Assembly: GCA_016703625.1 (NCBI GenBank)
Contig: JADJBP010000007.1
Span: forward strand, 62,001 to 126,000
Direction of reading: 5' to 3'
DNA: 64,000 bases
From: Chitinophagaceae bacterium
GTDB taxonomy: Bacteria > Bacteroidota > Bacteroidia > Chitinophagales > Chitinophagaceae
The position numbers were made by a program, and so were the translations under genes. The notes below the pieces were generated by a model that was not told the DNA's origin, ran no database searches, and saw nothing but the letters and a program-made list of their open reading frames with translations. This document shows positions 52,794 to 62,711 of the stretch, in pieces. How positions within the stretch are numbered: the first letter of the stretch is position 1; every line of letters starts with the position of its first letter.

Positions 52794-54884
52794 ATGCATA
52801 AAAAAAATAAAGCAGGAAAAAAATCATCTCAAACGGAAATTGTAAAAGGCAGGCTTGATATTTCAAAGAGCGGAATGGGTTATGTGATCGTTGAAGGAAA
52901 TGACCAGGATATTATTGTGCGGCCCAACGATTTTAACCGGGCATTTCATGGTGACCTGGTAAGGGTACAGGTGAATACCGGTGTTTCAAAAGAAAAAAGA
53001 CGGGAAGGTAAAATTGTGGACATTGCTGAACGCAAACAGACAGAATTCATTGGCAATATCCAGATGAGTAAGAACTTTGCATTTTTTATTCCGGCAACAG
53101 ATAAACCGGTACCGGATTTTTATATTGCGGCGGATAAACTGAACGGGGCAACAGACAATGACAGGGTGGTGGCAAAACTGCTGAGCTGGGATAAATCGGA
53201 AAAGAAACCGATCGGCGAAGTGGTGAGTATTTTAAGATCAGAGGATGAAAATGATATGGCGATGAAAGAGATATTGATCGAGGCCGGGTTCCCCCTTGCT
53301 TTTGATAAGGAAGTACTGGCTGAAGTAAAAAAACTGGACCAGCAGATATCCCGTGAAGAAATAAAAAAACGCAAGGATTACCGTGATATTTTAACGTTTA
53401 CCATTGACCCTGTAGATGCAAAGGATTTTGATGATGCCCTTTCGATCCGAAACCTGGATAATGGCAATTACGAGATCGGGGTACATATTGCGGATGTAAG
53501 CCATTATGTAAAACCCAATACCCTGCTTGATAAGATTGCTTATGAAAGAGCTACCAGCGTGTATTTGCCCGACAGGGTAAATCCCATGTTGCCCGAAAAG
53601 ATATCGAATGAACTTTGTTCCTTAAGGCCTCATGAAGACAAATACACTTTCTCTGCCATTTTCCAGATCACCAACCGGGCAGAGATCAAACATACCTGGC
53701 TGGGCCGAACCATCATACACAGCAACCACCGGTTTAGTTATGATGAAGTGCAGGATATCATTGAAAAGAAGGATGGCCTGCATTATAAACCGATCGTTTT
53801 ATTAAATGAACTCGCAAAAAAATTCAGGGCAGAACGTTTTAGGAACGGGGCGATCAATTTTTCATCACAGGAAGTGAAATTCCAGCTTGATGAAAAAGGA
53901 AAACCGCTTGGTATTGTCATCAAAGAAAGCAAAGATGCCCATAAACTGATAGAAGAGTTTATGTTACTGGCCAACAGGGCCGTGGCTTCATACGTTTCAA
54001 AGATCAAGGTGAACAAAGAACCCATTCCGTTTCCTTACCGCATACATGATACGCCCGATGATGAAAAACTGAAACCATTTGCAGCATTTGCCAAAAAATT
54101 CGGTTATACATTCGACCTGCATGATGAAGCAGCTGTTGCATCATCCTTCAATAAATTACTGAAAGATGTGCAGGGTAAACCGGAACAGCATGTACTGGAG
54201 CAGCTGGGTATCAGAACCATGTCGAAAGCCATTTATACCTCTTCCAATATCGGGCATTACGGGCTTGGGTTTGAGCATTACTGCCATTTTACTTCACCCA
54301 TCCGCAGGTACCCCGATGTAATGGTACACCGTATTTTGCTGCAATGTCTTGAAAAAGACCTGAAGCTGGATAAAAAAATGGACGAACGCTGCAAACATTG
54401 CAGCGACCGCGAACGCAAAGCCATGGAAGCTGAACGTGCCGGTAATAAATACAAACAGGTTGAGTTTATGAAAAACTACCTGGGTGAAGAATTTGAAGGG
54501 ATCATCAGCGGTGTTGCCTCCTTTGGTTTTTTTGTAGAAACCGTAAAGCATAAATGCGAAGGCATGGTTACCGTAAGGGACCTGTCGGTATACGATGATT
54601 TCAGGCTCGATGAAGCGGATTATGCCCTGGTGGGTATACGTACCGGGCAGAAATTCAGGATGGGCGATATGGTAAAGATCAAGGTGGTGGCTGCAAATTT
54701 GAGCAAACGGCTACTGGATTATGAATGGGTTACTGATAAAAAGGGGAATGTAACTGCAGGTGTCCATCCGGGTAAGAAAGCTGCAGATTTTAAGCATTCA
54801 AAGCAGTTACCGGGTAAACCTAAAAACAACAAGGCACCTGCAGGTAAAACCGGCTTAAAAGCATCAGCTAAAAAGAAGAAATAA
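52794..54884 (+). CDS. rnr: Ribonuclease R
   Basis: 696 residues. The N-terminal cold-shock OB domains (about 20-170) are followed by the RNB catalytic domain with FTIDPVDAKDFDDALSIR at about residue 203 (the acidic metal site), YLPDRVNPMLPEKISNELCSL at about 260, and HYGLGFEHYCHFTSPIRRYPD near 490, then the S1 domain (EGIISGVASFGFFVET) and a basic tail of Lys, Gly and Pro. RNase R degrades structured RNA 3' to 5' and matures or removes rRNA and mRNA. The gene is intact. It is divergent from the MFS gene and precedes the prenyl synthase on the same strand. Confidence 0.95.
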   Translation: MHKKNKAGKKSSQTEIVKGRLDISKSGMGYVIVEGNDQDIIVRPNDFNRAFHGDLVRVQVNTGVSKEKRREGKIVDIAERKQTEFIGNIQMSKNFAFFIPATDKPVPDFYIAADKLNGATDNDRVVAKLLSWDKSEKKPIGEVVSILRSEDENDMAMKEILIEAGFPLAFDKEVLAEVKKLDQQISREEIKKRKDYRDILTFTIDPVDAKDFDDALSIRNLDNGNYEIGVHIADVSHYVKPNTLLDKIAYERATSVYLPDRVNPMLPEKISNELCSLRPHEDKYTFSAIFQITNRAEIKHTWLGRTIIHSNHRFSYDEVQDIIEKKDGLHYKPIVLLNELAKKFRAERFRNGAINFSSQEVKFQLDEKGKPLGIVIKESKDAHKLIEEFMLLANRAVASYVSKIKVNKEPIPFPYRIHDTPDDEKLKPFAAFAKKFGYTFDLHDEAAVASSFNKLLKDVQGKPEQHVLEQLGIRTMSKAIYTSSNIGHYGLGFEHYCHFTSPIRRYPDVMVHRILLQCLEKDLKLDKKMDERCKHCSDRERKAMEAERAGNKYKQVEFMKNYLGEEFEGIISGVASFGFFVETVKHKCEGMVTVRDLSVYDDFRLDEADYALVGIRTGQKFRMGDMVKIKVVAANLSKRLLDYEWVTDKKGNVTAGVHPGKKAADFKHSKQLPGKPKNNKAPAGKTGLKASAKKKK

Positions 54885-54945
54885 AATTTATAAACTGCAA
54901 ATGCACCGGGTTCCCCGGCGTGTTTGCGCCATAGTGGATACACTT

Positions 54946-55912
54946 ATGCATTCATTCACAGAACTCTCCGGGTTATTCGAAGAAAAGTTCAATATCCGTC
55001 ATTTCCCGGATCAGCCTGAAACATTGTATCAACCCGCCCAGTATATTTTAAACCTGGTTGGCAAAAGGATACGCCCGGTTTGTGTGCTGATGGGCAACCA
55101 GTTATTTGATGAGATAGACCCCGATGCTTATCATGCGGCGGCTGCCATAGAGCTGTTTCATAATTTCAGCCTGATACACGACGATATCATGGATAAAGCA
55201 CCTATGCGTAGGGGTATGGAAACCGTACATATGAAATATGGTGAATCAACAGCTCTCCTGGCCGGGGATGTGATGTTTGTAAAAGCTTATGAATACCTCA
55301 ACAAAATAAAACTCGCCCAGCTGCAAAAAAGTATTATACCTGTTCAATAATACCGCCAGTGCTGTGTGCGAAGGGCAACAGATGGATATGGACTTTGAAA
55401 AAAGGGAAACTGTGGCCATGGATGAATATGTACAGATGATCACCCTAAAAACCTCTGTACTGCTGGCTGCCAGCCTTAAACTTGGTGCCATTTTGGGAGG
55501 TGCGGGAGAAGGGAACCAGAATCATTTGTACGAGTTTGGCAAAAACCTGGGTATTGCGTTCCAGGTGCAGGATGATTACCTGGATGCATTTGGCAATCCC
55601 GAAAAGTTCGGTAAAAAAGTAGGCGGCGATATCCTGGCCAATAAAAAGACATTTTTAATGATCCATGCTTTTGAAACAGCCGGTGCTGATCAGCTGGCTG
55701 CATTAAAGGAGCTGTTGAAAAATAATGCTGCTGATAAGGTTGAAAAAGTAATGCAGATTTTTAAAGATTGTAAAGTAGATGACTGGGCCAGGGAATTAAA
55801 GAATAAATACCTGCAAACTGCATTGAAACATCTCGAAGACACTGCGGTACTGTCTGCCAGGAAAAAACCCTTGCAGGAACTGGCGGATTATTTGATGTTG
55901 CGGGAGAGTTAA
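54946..55912 (+). CDS. Polyprenyl diphosphate synthase, one homopolymer frameshift
   Basis: About 322 residues from the Met at 54946 (MHSFTELSGLFEEKFN). An earlier Met at 54901 adds 15 residues that do not match the family. The FARM motif is in LIHDDIMDKAPMRRG, the SARM motif in FQVQDDYLDAFGNP, and GKRIRPVCVLMG binds the pyrophosphate. The first frame stops at 55350 after an A6 run at about 55327; with five As it reads LQKVLYLFNNTASAVCEGQQMDMDFE and joins the frame from 55364. It extends isoprenoid chains for quinones or carotenoids. An essential gene, so a sequence error is likely. The first gene on the strand after rnr. Confidence 0.88.
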
Positions 55913-55945
55913 ATTAGGCCTTAAACTCGAATGTTGTCGGGTTGT

Positions 55946-55961
55946 CCCGATAGCTATCAGG
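55946..55961. repeat. Short palindrome after the prenyl synthase
   Basis: CCCGATAGCTATCAGG, palindromic with one mismatch, within a wider TGTCGGG...CCGGGACA arrangement (55935-55978). It may be a dispersed repeat or a weak terminator; there is no T run. Confidence 0.45.
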
Positions 55962-56065
55962 ATGTCGAAACCGGGACATAAAATTTTAAGCATACATCTT
56001 TTAATTTCCTGATTCTTATAAGTAAATTAATTTCCTTAATTTCCTTTTTCCAAAACCAACTAAAC

Positions 56066-57835
56066 ATGTCCAACTCTTTATTCCGCACAAAAAAAATTGC
56101 AAATATTTTAGCTGAAGGAAGTGATGATCCACATGGCGGCGGAGGATTAAAACGTGTGCTTACTGTACGGGACCTTACCTTTTTTGGCATTGCTGCTATA
56201 TTGGGCGCCGGAAGCTTTAGCAGTCTTGGCTATGCCGTATTTAATGGAGGGCCTGGGGTAGTTGTACTATTTGTTATTACCGGTATTGCCTGTGCATTCA
56301 CTGCATTATGTTATTCCGAATTTGCAAGCCGTATCCCTGTTGCCGGGAGTGCATACACATATGCCTATGCAAGTTTTGGTGAATTGTTTGCCTGGGTAAT
56401 TGGCTGGGCATTGATCATGGAATACTCCATCGGCAATATTTATGTGGCCTATAGCTGGAGCGATTATTTTACTTCTTTCCTGGATAAACTTGGGCAAATC
56501 ATGCATATGAACTTACATATTCCTGCTTATTTTTCTACAAGTTATATGGAAGCCAAGCATGCCATTGAAGGGGGAAGTACAAATACCGAAGTACTTGCCG
56601 CCTGGAACAATGCACCTGTTGTTGGCGGATTGCGGATGATACTTGACATTCCTGCGCTGGTAATAAACTTTCTTATTACTTACCTGGTTTACCGTGGTAT
56701 AAAAGAAAGCCGCAATTTCAGTAACGTGATGGTAATTTTAAAAATAGCCGTGGTGGCACTTATCATTATTGTTGGAGGTTATCTTGTTTTTTCAAACGGG
56801 CTTACCGCAAACTGGACCCCTCCAAATGATGAAGGAACAAGATCTTTTATGCCCAATGGGTTTAGTGGTGTGATGCTGGCTGTTGCCAGTGTATTTTTTG
56901 CTTATATTGGTTTTGATGCGGTGAGTGTCTTGGCAGAGGAAAGCAAGAATCCCCAGCGTGATCTGCCAAGGGGAATGATATTATCATTGGTAATATGTAC
57001 CATCATCTATATTTTATTAACCCTTGTTTTAACCGGTGCGGTTAACTATAGAAATTTTGATGGAGTAGGAGACCCGCTGGCTTTTATTTTTGAACCACAA
57101 AACCTGAATATAGGATGGATGCAGTTTCTTGTTGCAGTTGTAGCGGTAGTGGCCATGACCAGCGTATTGCTTGTTTTTCAAATGGGCCAGCCACGTATCT
57201 GGATGAGCATGAGCAGGGATGGTTTAATGCCGCCTTTGTTTCAAAAAATTCATCCAAAATATAAAACACCTTCTTTTGCCACAATAATTACCGGCCTGGT
57301 TGTAGGTGTTCCTATCTTGTTTACTGATAAAACATTTGTACTTGATTTTACAAGCATAGCAACACTGTTTGCTTTTGTATTGGTTTGCGGCGGTGTATTA
57401 TTGATCCCACGCAAAGAAAAGATCGGTGGACGTTTTCATCTGCCTTATATCAATGCTCAGATTATTTTTCCATTGATCGTACTGGGTGCCATTATAATGG
57501 CTTATGCATTATCCAAAACCTATTTCACGGATATGCTGAATTTTGATTTCAGTGCAGATGCGGATTATGTGTCAGGTAAAAAAACGTTCATGGATATGGC
57601 TACGCCCAATATTTCATTGATCGTATTCTGGATCAGTGCCTTGCTGCTTGCCGTTGTTGCATTCATAAAAAAATATTCCCTCATACCATTAATGGGAGTT
57701 ATTACCTGCATGTACCTGCTTACAGGCATGAGCAAAAGTAACTGGGTATGGTTTATTGCATGGCTGGTACTGGGTATCATTATTTATTTTTTATACGGCT
57801 ATAAAAAAAGCAAACTGGCTCCAAAGCCTGTTTAG
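56066..57835 (+). CDS. APC superfamily amino acid permease
   Basis: 589 residues with about 12-14 membrane segments. The first helix has the APC signature FFGIAAILGAGSFSSLGYAVF (substrate backbone-binding G-A-G in a broken helix), followed by CYSEFASRIPVAGSAYTYAY and AYIGFDAVSVLAEESKNPQRDLPRG, all typical of the cationic amino acid transporter branch. The N-terminus is cytoplasmic with a Gly/Asp-rich stretch (EGSDDPHGGGG). It imports amino acids with a proton or exchanges them. The gene is intact and ends before a terminator. Confidence 0.92.
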   Translation: MSNSLFRTKKIANILAEGSDDPHGGGGLKRVLTVRDLTFFGIAAILGAGSFSSLGYAVFNGGPGVVVLFVITGIACAFTALCYSEFASRIPVAGSAYTYAYASFGELFAWVIGWALIMEYSIGNIYVAYSWSDYFTSFLDKLGQIMHMNLHIPAYFSTSYMEAKHAIEGGSTNTEVLAAWNNAPVVGGLRMILDIPALVINFLITYLVYRGIKESRNFSNVMVILKIAVVALIIIVGGYLVFSNGLTANWTPPNDEGTRSFMPNGFSGVMLAVASVFFAYIGFDAVSVLAEESKNPQRDLPRGMILSLVICTIIYILLTLVLTGAVNYRNFDGVGDPLAFIFEPQNLNIGWMQFLVAVVAVVAMTSVLLVFQMGQPRIWMSMSRDGLMPPLFQKIHPKYKTPSFATIITGLVVGVPILFTDKTFVLDFTSIATLFAFVLVCGGVLLIPRKEKIGGRFHLPYINAQIIFPLIVLGAIIMAYALSKTYFTDMLNFDFSADADYVSGKKTFMDMATPNISLIVFWISALLLAVVAFIKKYSLIPLMGVITCMYLLTGMSKSNWVWFIAWLVLGIIIYFLYGYKKSKLAPKPV

Positions 57836-57906
57836 TTTTTTACCTGCCTGCCGAAGTGAAGCAAAGTTTGGTACCCGGCTATTGTAACACTATTTAACAT
57901 TTGTGG

Positions 57907-57948
57907 CGTCGCACACTTGTACTATTGTACCTTTGTGCGGCGTTTTTT
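57907..57948 (+). terminator. Intrinsic terminator of the APC permease gene
   Basis: Long hairpin CGTCGCACA.../...TGTGCGGCG with inner TTGTAC/GTAC pairing and a TTTTTT run, 71 bases after the stop. Confidence 0.75.
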
Positions 57949-57967
57949 ATGTAACATGTATAAATTC

Positions 57968-57983
57968 TCCGCCAGTTGGCGGA
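57968..57983. promoter_or_regulatory. Perfect palindrome TCCGCCA-GT-TGGCGGA ahead of the Smr gene start
   Basis: 7+7 inverted repeat with a 2-base loop, ending 7 bases before the ATG at 57991. In RNA it would form a stable hairpin over the ribosome-binding region. It could be a dispersed repeat or a translational control site. Confidence 0.5.
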
Positions 57984-57990
57984 ATAGGCT

Positions 57991-59007
57991 ATGAAATATC
58001 AACCGGGCGATAAAATATTAGTATTACTTACCGATGAAGAAGGTACTGTACTGGAGATCATGAATGAAAAAATGGTTTTGATCGATGTAAAAGGGGTGAA
58101 ATTCCCCATTTACACCGACCAGATCGATTTCCCGTACTTTAAAATGTTTTCAGAAAAAAGGAAGGCAGAAAAAAAGACAGTATTTATTGACAATGTTCAA
58201 AATGAAAAGGCAACGCCTAAAAAAAAGGAAGGGAACGGTGTATGGCTTTCGGTTATACCCGTTTACGACCGGGATATTTTTGATGATGATGTTGTGGAGA
58301 AATTCAAATTATACCTGGTAAATCAAAACGAATCGGCTTATACATTTACGTATAATTTAATGATTGGTGGCGAAAGTGATTTCCGGTTAACCAATACACT
58401 TGATCCACTGAGCGATTTTTACCTGCACGATGTGCATTTTGAAGACCTGAGCGACAGCCCCCGGTTTGAGTTTGAATTTGCCCTGAAGGAACCGGATAAA
58501 AAGAAGGCACCTTATTACGAATCATCTTTGAAATTAAAGGCAAAACAGCTGTTTAAAAAGATCGAAGAGATCCGCCTGAAAAATGAACCATCCTTTTCAT
58601 ACATATTGATGGAAAATTATCCCGACAGGTTGATCGAAGAAAAAGTTGACCTGGGCCGTTTGGGCAATGCCGGCTTCCGGGTGTATGACGCCCATAAAAT
58701 AAAACAGAACCTGGAACCGGCCCGTACCGTGGTTGACCTGCATATAGAAAAACTCACCGATAGCTGGAAACACCTTACCAATTTCGAAATACTGGGCATG
58801 CAGTTAAAGGCATTTGAAAAATATTATGAACTGGCTGTTACCCATCACCAGCCTTCCCTAACCGTTATCCATGGGGTTGGCGTTGGCAAACTGCGGGATG
58901 AGATACACGAGATATTGCGGCTGAAAAAAGAAGTGCGATCGTTTGTAAACCAATACAACCACCTGTATGGATACGGGGCAACCGAAATTTATTTTGAATA
59001 TAAATAA
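57991..59007 (+). CDS. DUF2027 and Smr domain protein (MutS2-related)
   Basis: 338 residues. N-terminal DUF2027 (KYQPGDKILVLLTDEEGTVLEI, about 1-170) and a C-terminal Smr domain (about 245-338) with VVDLHIEKL and the signature VIHGVGVGKLRDEIHEIL. Smr domains in MutS2 and related proteins have nuclease activity on branched or stalled-ribosome substrates; for the DUF2027-Smr form in Bacteroidota no role is known. The gene is intact, cytoplasmic, and lies 5 bases before the desaturase gene. Confidence 0.9.
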   Translation: MKYQPGDKILVLLTDEEGTVLEIMNEKMVLIDVKGVKFPIYTDQIDFPYFKMFSEKRKAEKKTVFIDNVQNEKATPKKKEGNGVWLSVIPVYDRDIFDDDVVEKFKLYLVNQNESAYTFTYNLMIGGESDFRLTNTLDPLSDFYLHDVHFEDLSDSPRFEFEFALKEPDKKKAPYYESSLKLKAKQLFKKIEEIRLKNEPSFSYILMENYPDRLIEEKVDLGRLGNAGFRVYDAHKIKQNLEPARTVVDLHIEKLTDSWKHLTNFEILGMQLKAFEKYYELAVTHHQPSLTVIHGVGVGKLRDEIHEILRLKKEVRSFVNQYNHLYGYGATEIYFEYK

Positions 59008-59012
59008 CCGTT

Positions 59013-59811
59013 ATGCTGCCTTATGATACCTGGGGCCAGGTACTCTTTGTTTTTATCATCAGCGTGCTTCGTTATGTCATTATTGGCGGAGCGGCATTTT
59101 TATTTTTTTATGTGTTGCTGAAACACCGGTCGCTGTTTGCAAAAATTCAGAAAAAGTGGCCAGCCAGGTCTGATTATTACCGGGAGATCTTTTATTCTTT
59201 CCTCACATTTATCATCTTTGCTGCAACGCCATTGGTATTAAACAACCCGCACATAAAGCCTTTCACAACTGTTTATCGTGATATTCAGGAGTACAGCATG
59301 CTTTATTTCTGGCTGGTATTTCCGGTCATGCTCATTGTGCATGATACTTATTTCTACTGGGCCCACCGCATCATGCATCATCCAAAACTTTTTCTTTTTC
59401 CATAAAGTGCATCATAAAAGTACCAATCCATCTCCCTGGGCTTCCTTTTCATTTCAGCCGGCTGAAGCTTTTATTGAGTCGGGTATCATTTATGTTTTTG
59501 CCTTTACCTTCCCGGTACATATCATTCATATACTGGCGTTCCTGGTCTTTATGACATTGTACAATGTGTATGGCCACCTTGGTTTTGAAATATTTCCCCG
59601 GGGATTTAACAGGCACTGGTTTTTTAAATGGTTCAATACTTCGGTAAACCACAATATGCATCACCAGTATTTTAAAGGCAACTATGGTTTGTATTTTACC
59701 TGGTGGGACAGGCTCATGAATACCATGCACCGGGAATATGATAACCGGTTTGAAACAGTAACCAGCGAAACCACCCATTTAAGAAAAACAAAACAACATG
59801 ATGCCGGTTAA
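59013..59811 (+). CDS. Sterol desaturase/fatty acid hydroxylase family protein, one frameshift
   Basis: About 266 residues, an integral membrane di-iron enzyme. Histidine boxes: HDTYFYWAHRIMHHP at the end of the first frame, HKVHHKSTNPSPWASF at the start of the second, and NHNMHHQYFKGNYGLYFTWWDRL near the C-terminus. The first frame stops at 59405 after LFLFP; removing one T from the T5 run at about 59395 joins FFHKVHH directly. Such enzymes hydroxylate or desaturate lipids, in Bacteroidota possibly carotenoids or sphingolipids. It overlaps the LysE gene by 14 bases, and follows the Smr gene by 5. Confidence 0.85.
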
Positions 59812-60430
59812 CGAACTCCTGGTCTATATACTTTTTGTTGTTGGATTTGCTTTAACGCCCGGCCCCAACATGATGCTCTTTTTAACCTATACTTTTGAAT
59901 ACGGCCGTAAGGCTGGCTGGGCAACGGCAGCCGGGATCGTAAGCGCTTTTGTTGTACACATTTCTGCAATTGTACTGGGATTAACTGCCATACTGGTTGC
60001 CATGCCGCACGCTTTGGACCTGTTGCGTTATTGCGGTATAGCCTACCTGCTCTTTTTGGCCATTAAAAATCTTAAACCTGTGAAATGGGAAAGAAATGTG
60101 AATTCTGTAGAACACGAAGGGTTGATCCATTTTTATGTGAAGGGGCTTACCGGCAACCTGCTGAATCCCGGTTCGCTGTTTTTATATTTCTCACTGATAC
60201 CCCAGTTCATTCACCCGGAACGCGGTCACTTTTTGGCGCAGAACCTGGTACTGGGAGGCCTGCAAATGCTGTTCAGCTTTATAACAAACTGTACCATCAT
60301 TTATTTTGCAGGCTTTGCAACCCACCTGTTTTTGAAAAATGAAAAATACCAGCGTTGGGTAAGAATTACCATGAGTATTTTGATCGCAGCCTTTGCACTG
60401 CAGCTGTTGTTCTTTAAAACCCGGGTATAG
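59798..60430 (+). CDS. LysE/RhtB family exporter
   Basis: 210 residues with about six membrane segments. The signature FALTPGPNMMLFLTYTFEYGRKAGW lies near residue 14, followed by ATAAGIVSAF and GLTGNLLNPGSLFLYFSLIPQF. The family exports amino acids or homoserine-like metabolites. The start overlaps the end of the desaturase-family gene, so they are translated from one mRNA. Confidence 0.88.
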   Translation: MMPVNELLVYILFVVGFALTPGPNMMLFLTYTFEYGRKAGWATAAGIVSAFVVHISAIVLGLTAILVAMPHALDLLRYCGIAYLLFLAIKNLKPVKWERNVNSVEHEGLIHFYVKGLTGNLLNPGSLFLYFSLIPQFIHPERGHFLAQNLVLGGLQMLFSFITNCTIIYFAGFATHLFLKNEKYQRWVRITMSILIAAFALQLLFFKTRV

Positions 60431-60457
60431 ATACGGTTGTTTTAATAAACAGGTTTC

Positions 60458-61062
60458 TTACCTGAATTTACCGGAGATGGTATAACAGACCTTGTTGTTG
60501 ATCCTTTTAAAGATCTCACCGTTTATTTTACGCAGTTCATTTAATTTCCGCTTATTCAGTAGGCGGCCCTCACTGTCGAAGTACTGGGGCTGCTCAAAAT
60601 AGGTGAGTACATAATATTTACTGTATGCAAAAGGCCTTTTTAACGCCACCGGTTTGATCGACATAAATATAAGCGAATGTTTTTTTTCGTCAACATAATA
60701 ATCGGAACGGTCTATCCAGGCACAGCGAATGGAATGTAACTGGCTAATTAATTCAATTATGGCAGGGGCATTTAAGTGGTAAGCAACCAGGGTGTCTTTT
60801 AAACGTGGTTCGTGCAGTGAAAATTCATAAATAAAGCTGAGGGTGTCTGTAATGATCTCCAGTGAAAGGGTCTTAAATTCCCGGTCTGTAAACCCTACAT
60901 TGAACGGCGCCTGCTGGTAAAGCTGTTTATAAGATGTTTCAATTTTATCGAGAGTCTTTTTATTTTGAAAATAATACCTGGTTGATATGTTTTTTGCGAG
61001 CAGGAAACGATCGTTCCTGCCAATACCAAAAAGCCTGCGATCTGTTTGATCTTATTTAACAT
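60458..61062 (-). CDS. Lipoprotein of unknown function (frameshifted), second of an overlapping pair
   Basis: About 200 residues. The Met at 61062 starts a lipoprotein signal (MLNKIKQIAGFLVLAGTIVSC). The first frame is lost at about 60985; the next frame carries LDKIETSYKQLYQQAPFNVGF, FKTLSLEIITDTLSFIYEF, AWIDRSDYYVDEKKHSLIFM and the C-terminus FDSEGRLLNKRKLNELRKIN to the stop at 60458. No family is recognised. The ATG lies inside the end of the upstream gene (11-base overlap), which shows that the two are translationally coupled and probably act together. Confidence 0.6.
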
Positions 61063-61961
61063 CTGTTCCGGTTTTAGTAAATTGGGTAATACCAAAAACG
61101 ATCCTTTTTAAAAATGAGTTGGATAACTGCATCTGGGTTTTACGGCCATAGTCCCAATACATCAGTGTGATCAGGTTGTCCTGGATACTTATTTTTTCTG
61201 CTACAATAAAATGTGTGGGAACACCCAGTTTAATGGTTACATGATCTTTTTATGAACAATGCGGTTATTGATAAAGAGTACAACCTGGCCTTTGGCCATT
61301 TTTTCGCTGATGTAGGCATAGAGGTCGAGTGATTTTGGACGCACCAGGTCGGCACCCCCTGACTTTAGTTTGTAATGCCGCAGCTTCCTTGCCATGCGGT
61401 TAAACTTGGCATAATTCACCGAGGCCCAAAAACGGTCTTCATCGCCTGGGTCGTATTTGCGGTTAAAAATATTCAGGTAACCCTTGTAGTGACCGGCCAG
61501 TGTTAAATACCACATTTGTTCTGCAGGGTTGATATCAAGCATACCCTTAAATTTCAGTTTGCCTGCTTCGGTTTTGATGATTGGCGCGGGGTCAAAACCG
61601 TTTTCCGGAAAGTTGCTATTCCATGTTGGTAGAGGTCCAGTAATAATTGGGCATAACCAAGGGGATCATCCTGCAAAAACAAATAGGTCAATGCGCCATA
61701 ACCACAAAAGTTTGTACCCTTGCCGGGGTATATATTTATGGGCTCTTCAATATTTGTACGCAGGTTTTTCAGGAATAAACGGGGTTTGATATTTGGCCAG
61801 TGCGTACTTTTTTCAAGATCCTTAATTTTATCAAGGAATGCCAATGCCTGTTCCCGGGTAGATGTTACCTGCCCTTTTGTAACTGTATCCTGCATTACTG
61901 TAGCAAAACTGTCCGGAGAAAGGTAAAAAAGCATGAACAAGGCCAGCATCAGCTGCTTCAT
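61052..61961 (-). CDS. Exported protein of unknown function with a conserved-looking Cys motif (frameshifted)
   Basis: About 303 residues. The Met at 61961 starts a signal peptide (MKQLMLALFMLFYLSPDSFA); the frame is open 12 codons further. Three pieces (61554-61997, 61237-61542 and to 61052) join at about 61625 (LYQHG to NSNFPENGFDPAP) and 61243 (VHKK to HVTIKLGVPTHFIVAEK), ending FTKTGTDVK. The sequence GTNFCGYGALTYLFLQDDP at about residue 82 has a Cys in a setting like that of papain-like enzymes, with later His in FWASVNYAK/VTIKLGVPTHF, but I cannot assign a catalytic dyad. No family recognised. Confidence 0.6.
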
Positions 61962-62182
61962 ATATCGGGGATGATCCGGCATTTCAAATTGATTCAATGT
62001 ACAGCGGTTTAATACAAAAATACGCAGATGATCATTAAGGTTGGCAAAGCTTTTAACTGGGTTTGTCTTTTCTCTTGTAAATAACCTGCCAATTCAATCC
62101 TTTGACACGGTCGCTTTAGCTGAAATTTAACAACATAAACGGGTAAAATCCGGTAGCCTGTACTTTCAATGTTTAAACATGG

Positions 62183-62190
62183 TATATTTG
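62183..62190 (+). promoter_or_regulatory. Candidate -7 promoter element of the OB-fold gene
   Basis: TATATTTG, a full match to TAnnTTTG, lies 34 bases before the ATG at 62225. The rest of the 62013-62224 spacer shows nothing I can name. Confidence 0.45.
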
Positions 62191-62224
62191 TATGGCAATT
62201 AAATTATAAGCTGCATTTTTCATT

Positions 62225-62683
62225 ATGCTCACCACAAAGATCAATAAACGGTATAAAAAATGGATACTGGCATTTTTTGTATTGCTGCTGGCAGGCGCAG
62301 CGGTGGTTTGGTATATTTTTACCGAAAAGCACGAGGATACCGTAATGGTTAAGGCCGATTACACTGTGAATGCCCCGGCGTTTATAAAAGAATTTCAACA
62401 GAATATGACGGCGGCCAATAAAAAATATTCTGAGAAGATCATTATCGTTAATGGCACGGTTTCTGAAATTGAAACTTTTGATACCACCGCCAATATAAAA
62501 ATGACCGATACCATAAGCAATGCATATATCATTTTTGCATTTCAGCAGCAGCACATGGGTGATGCCAAACAAATGCAGGTAGGGGATGCCGTTTCCATCA
62601 AAGGCAGCTGCAGCAACGGATCATTCAGCAATATACTGGAAACGGAATATATTACTTTTAAACGCTGTGCTGTTAATAAATAA
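62225..62683 (+). CDS. Membrane-anchored OB-fold (tRNA_anti-like) protein
   Basis: 152 residues: an N-terminal membrane anchor (WILAFFVLLLAGAAVVWYIF, residues 16-35), then a domain with the tRNA_anti-like OB pattern (VNAPAFIKEFQQNMTAANKKY, KIIIVNGTVSEIETFD, MQVGDAVSIKGSCSNGSF). Members are found throughout Bacteroidota, and their role is not known; nucleic-acid binding is doubtful for a periplasmic domain. It lies 28 bases upstream of the YceI gene, so the two are probably cotranscribed. Confidence 0.8.
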   Translation: MLTTKINKRYKKWILAFFVLLLAGAAVVWYIFTEKHEDTVMVKADYTVNAPAFIKEFQQNMTAANKKYSEKIIIVNGTVSEIETFDTTANIKMTDTISNAYIIFAFQQQHMGDAKQMQVGDAVSIKGSCSNGSFSNILETEYITFKRCAVNK

Positions 62684-62711
62684 TTTAAAACCAAAAAATA
62701 AAATACGAAAA

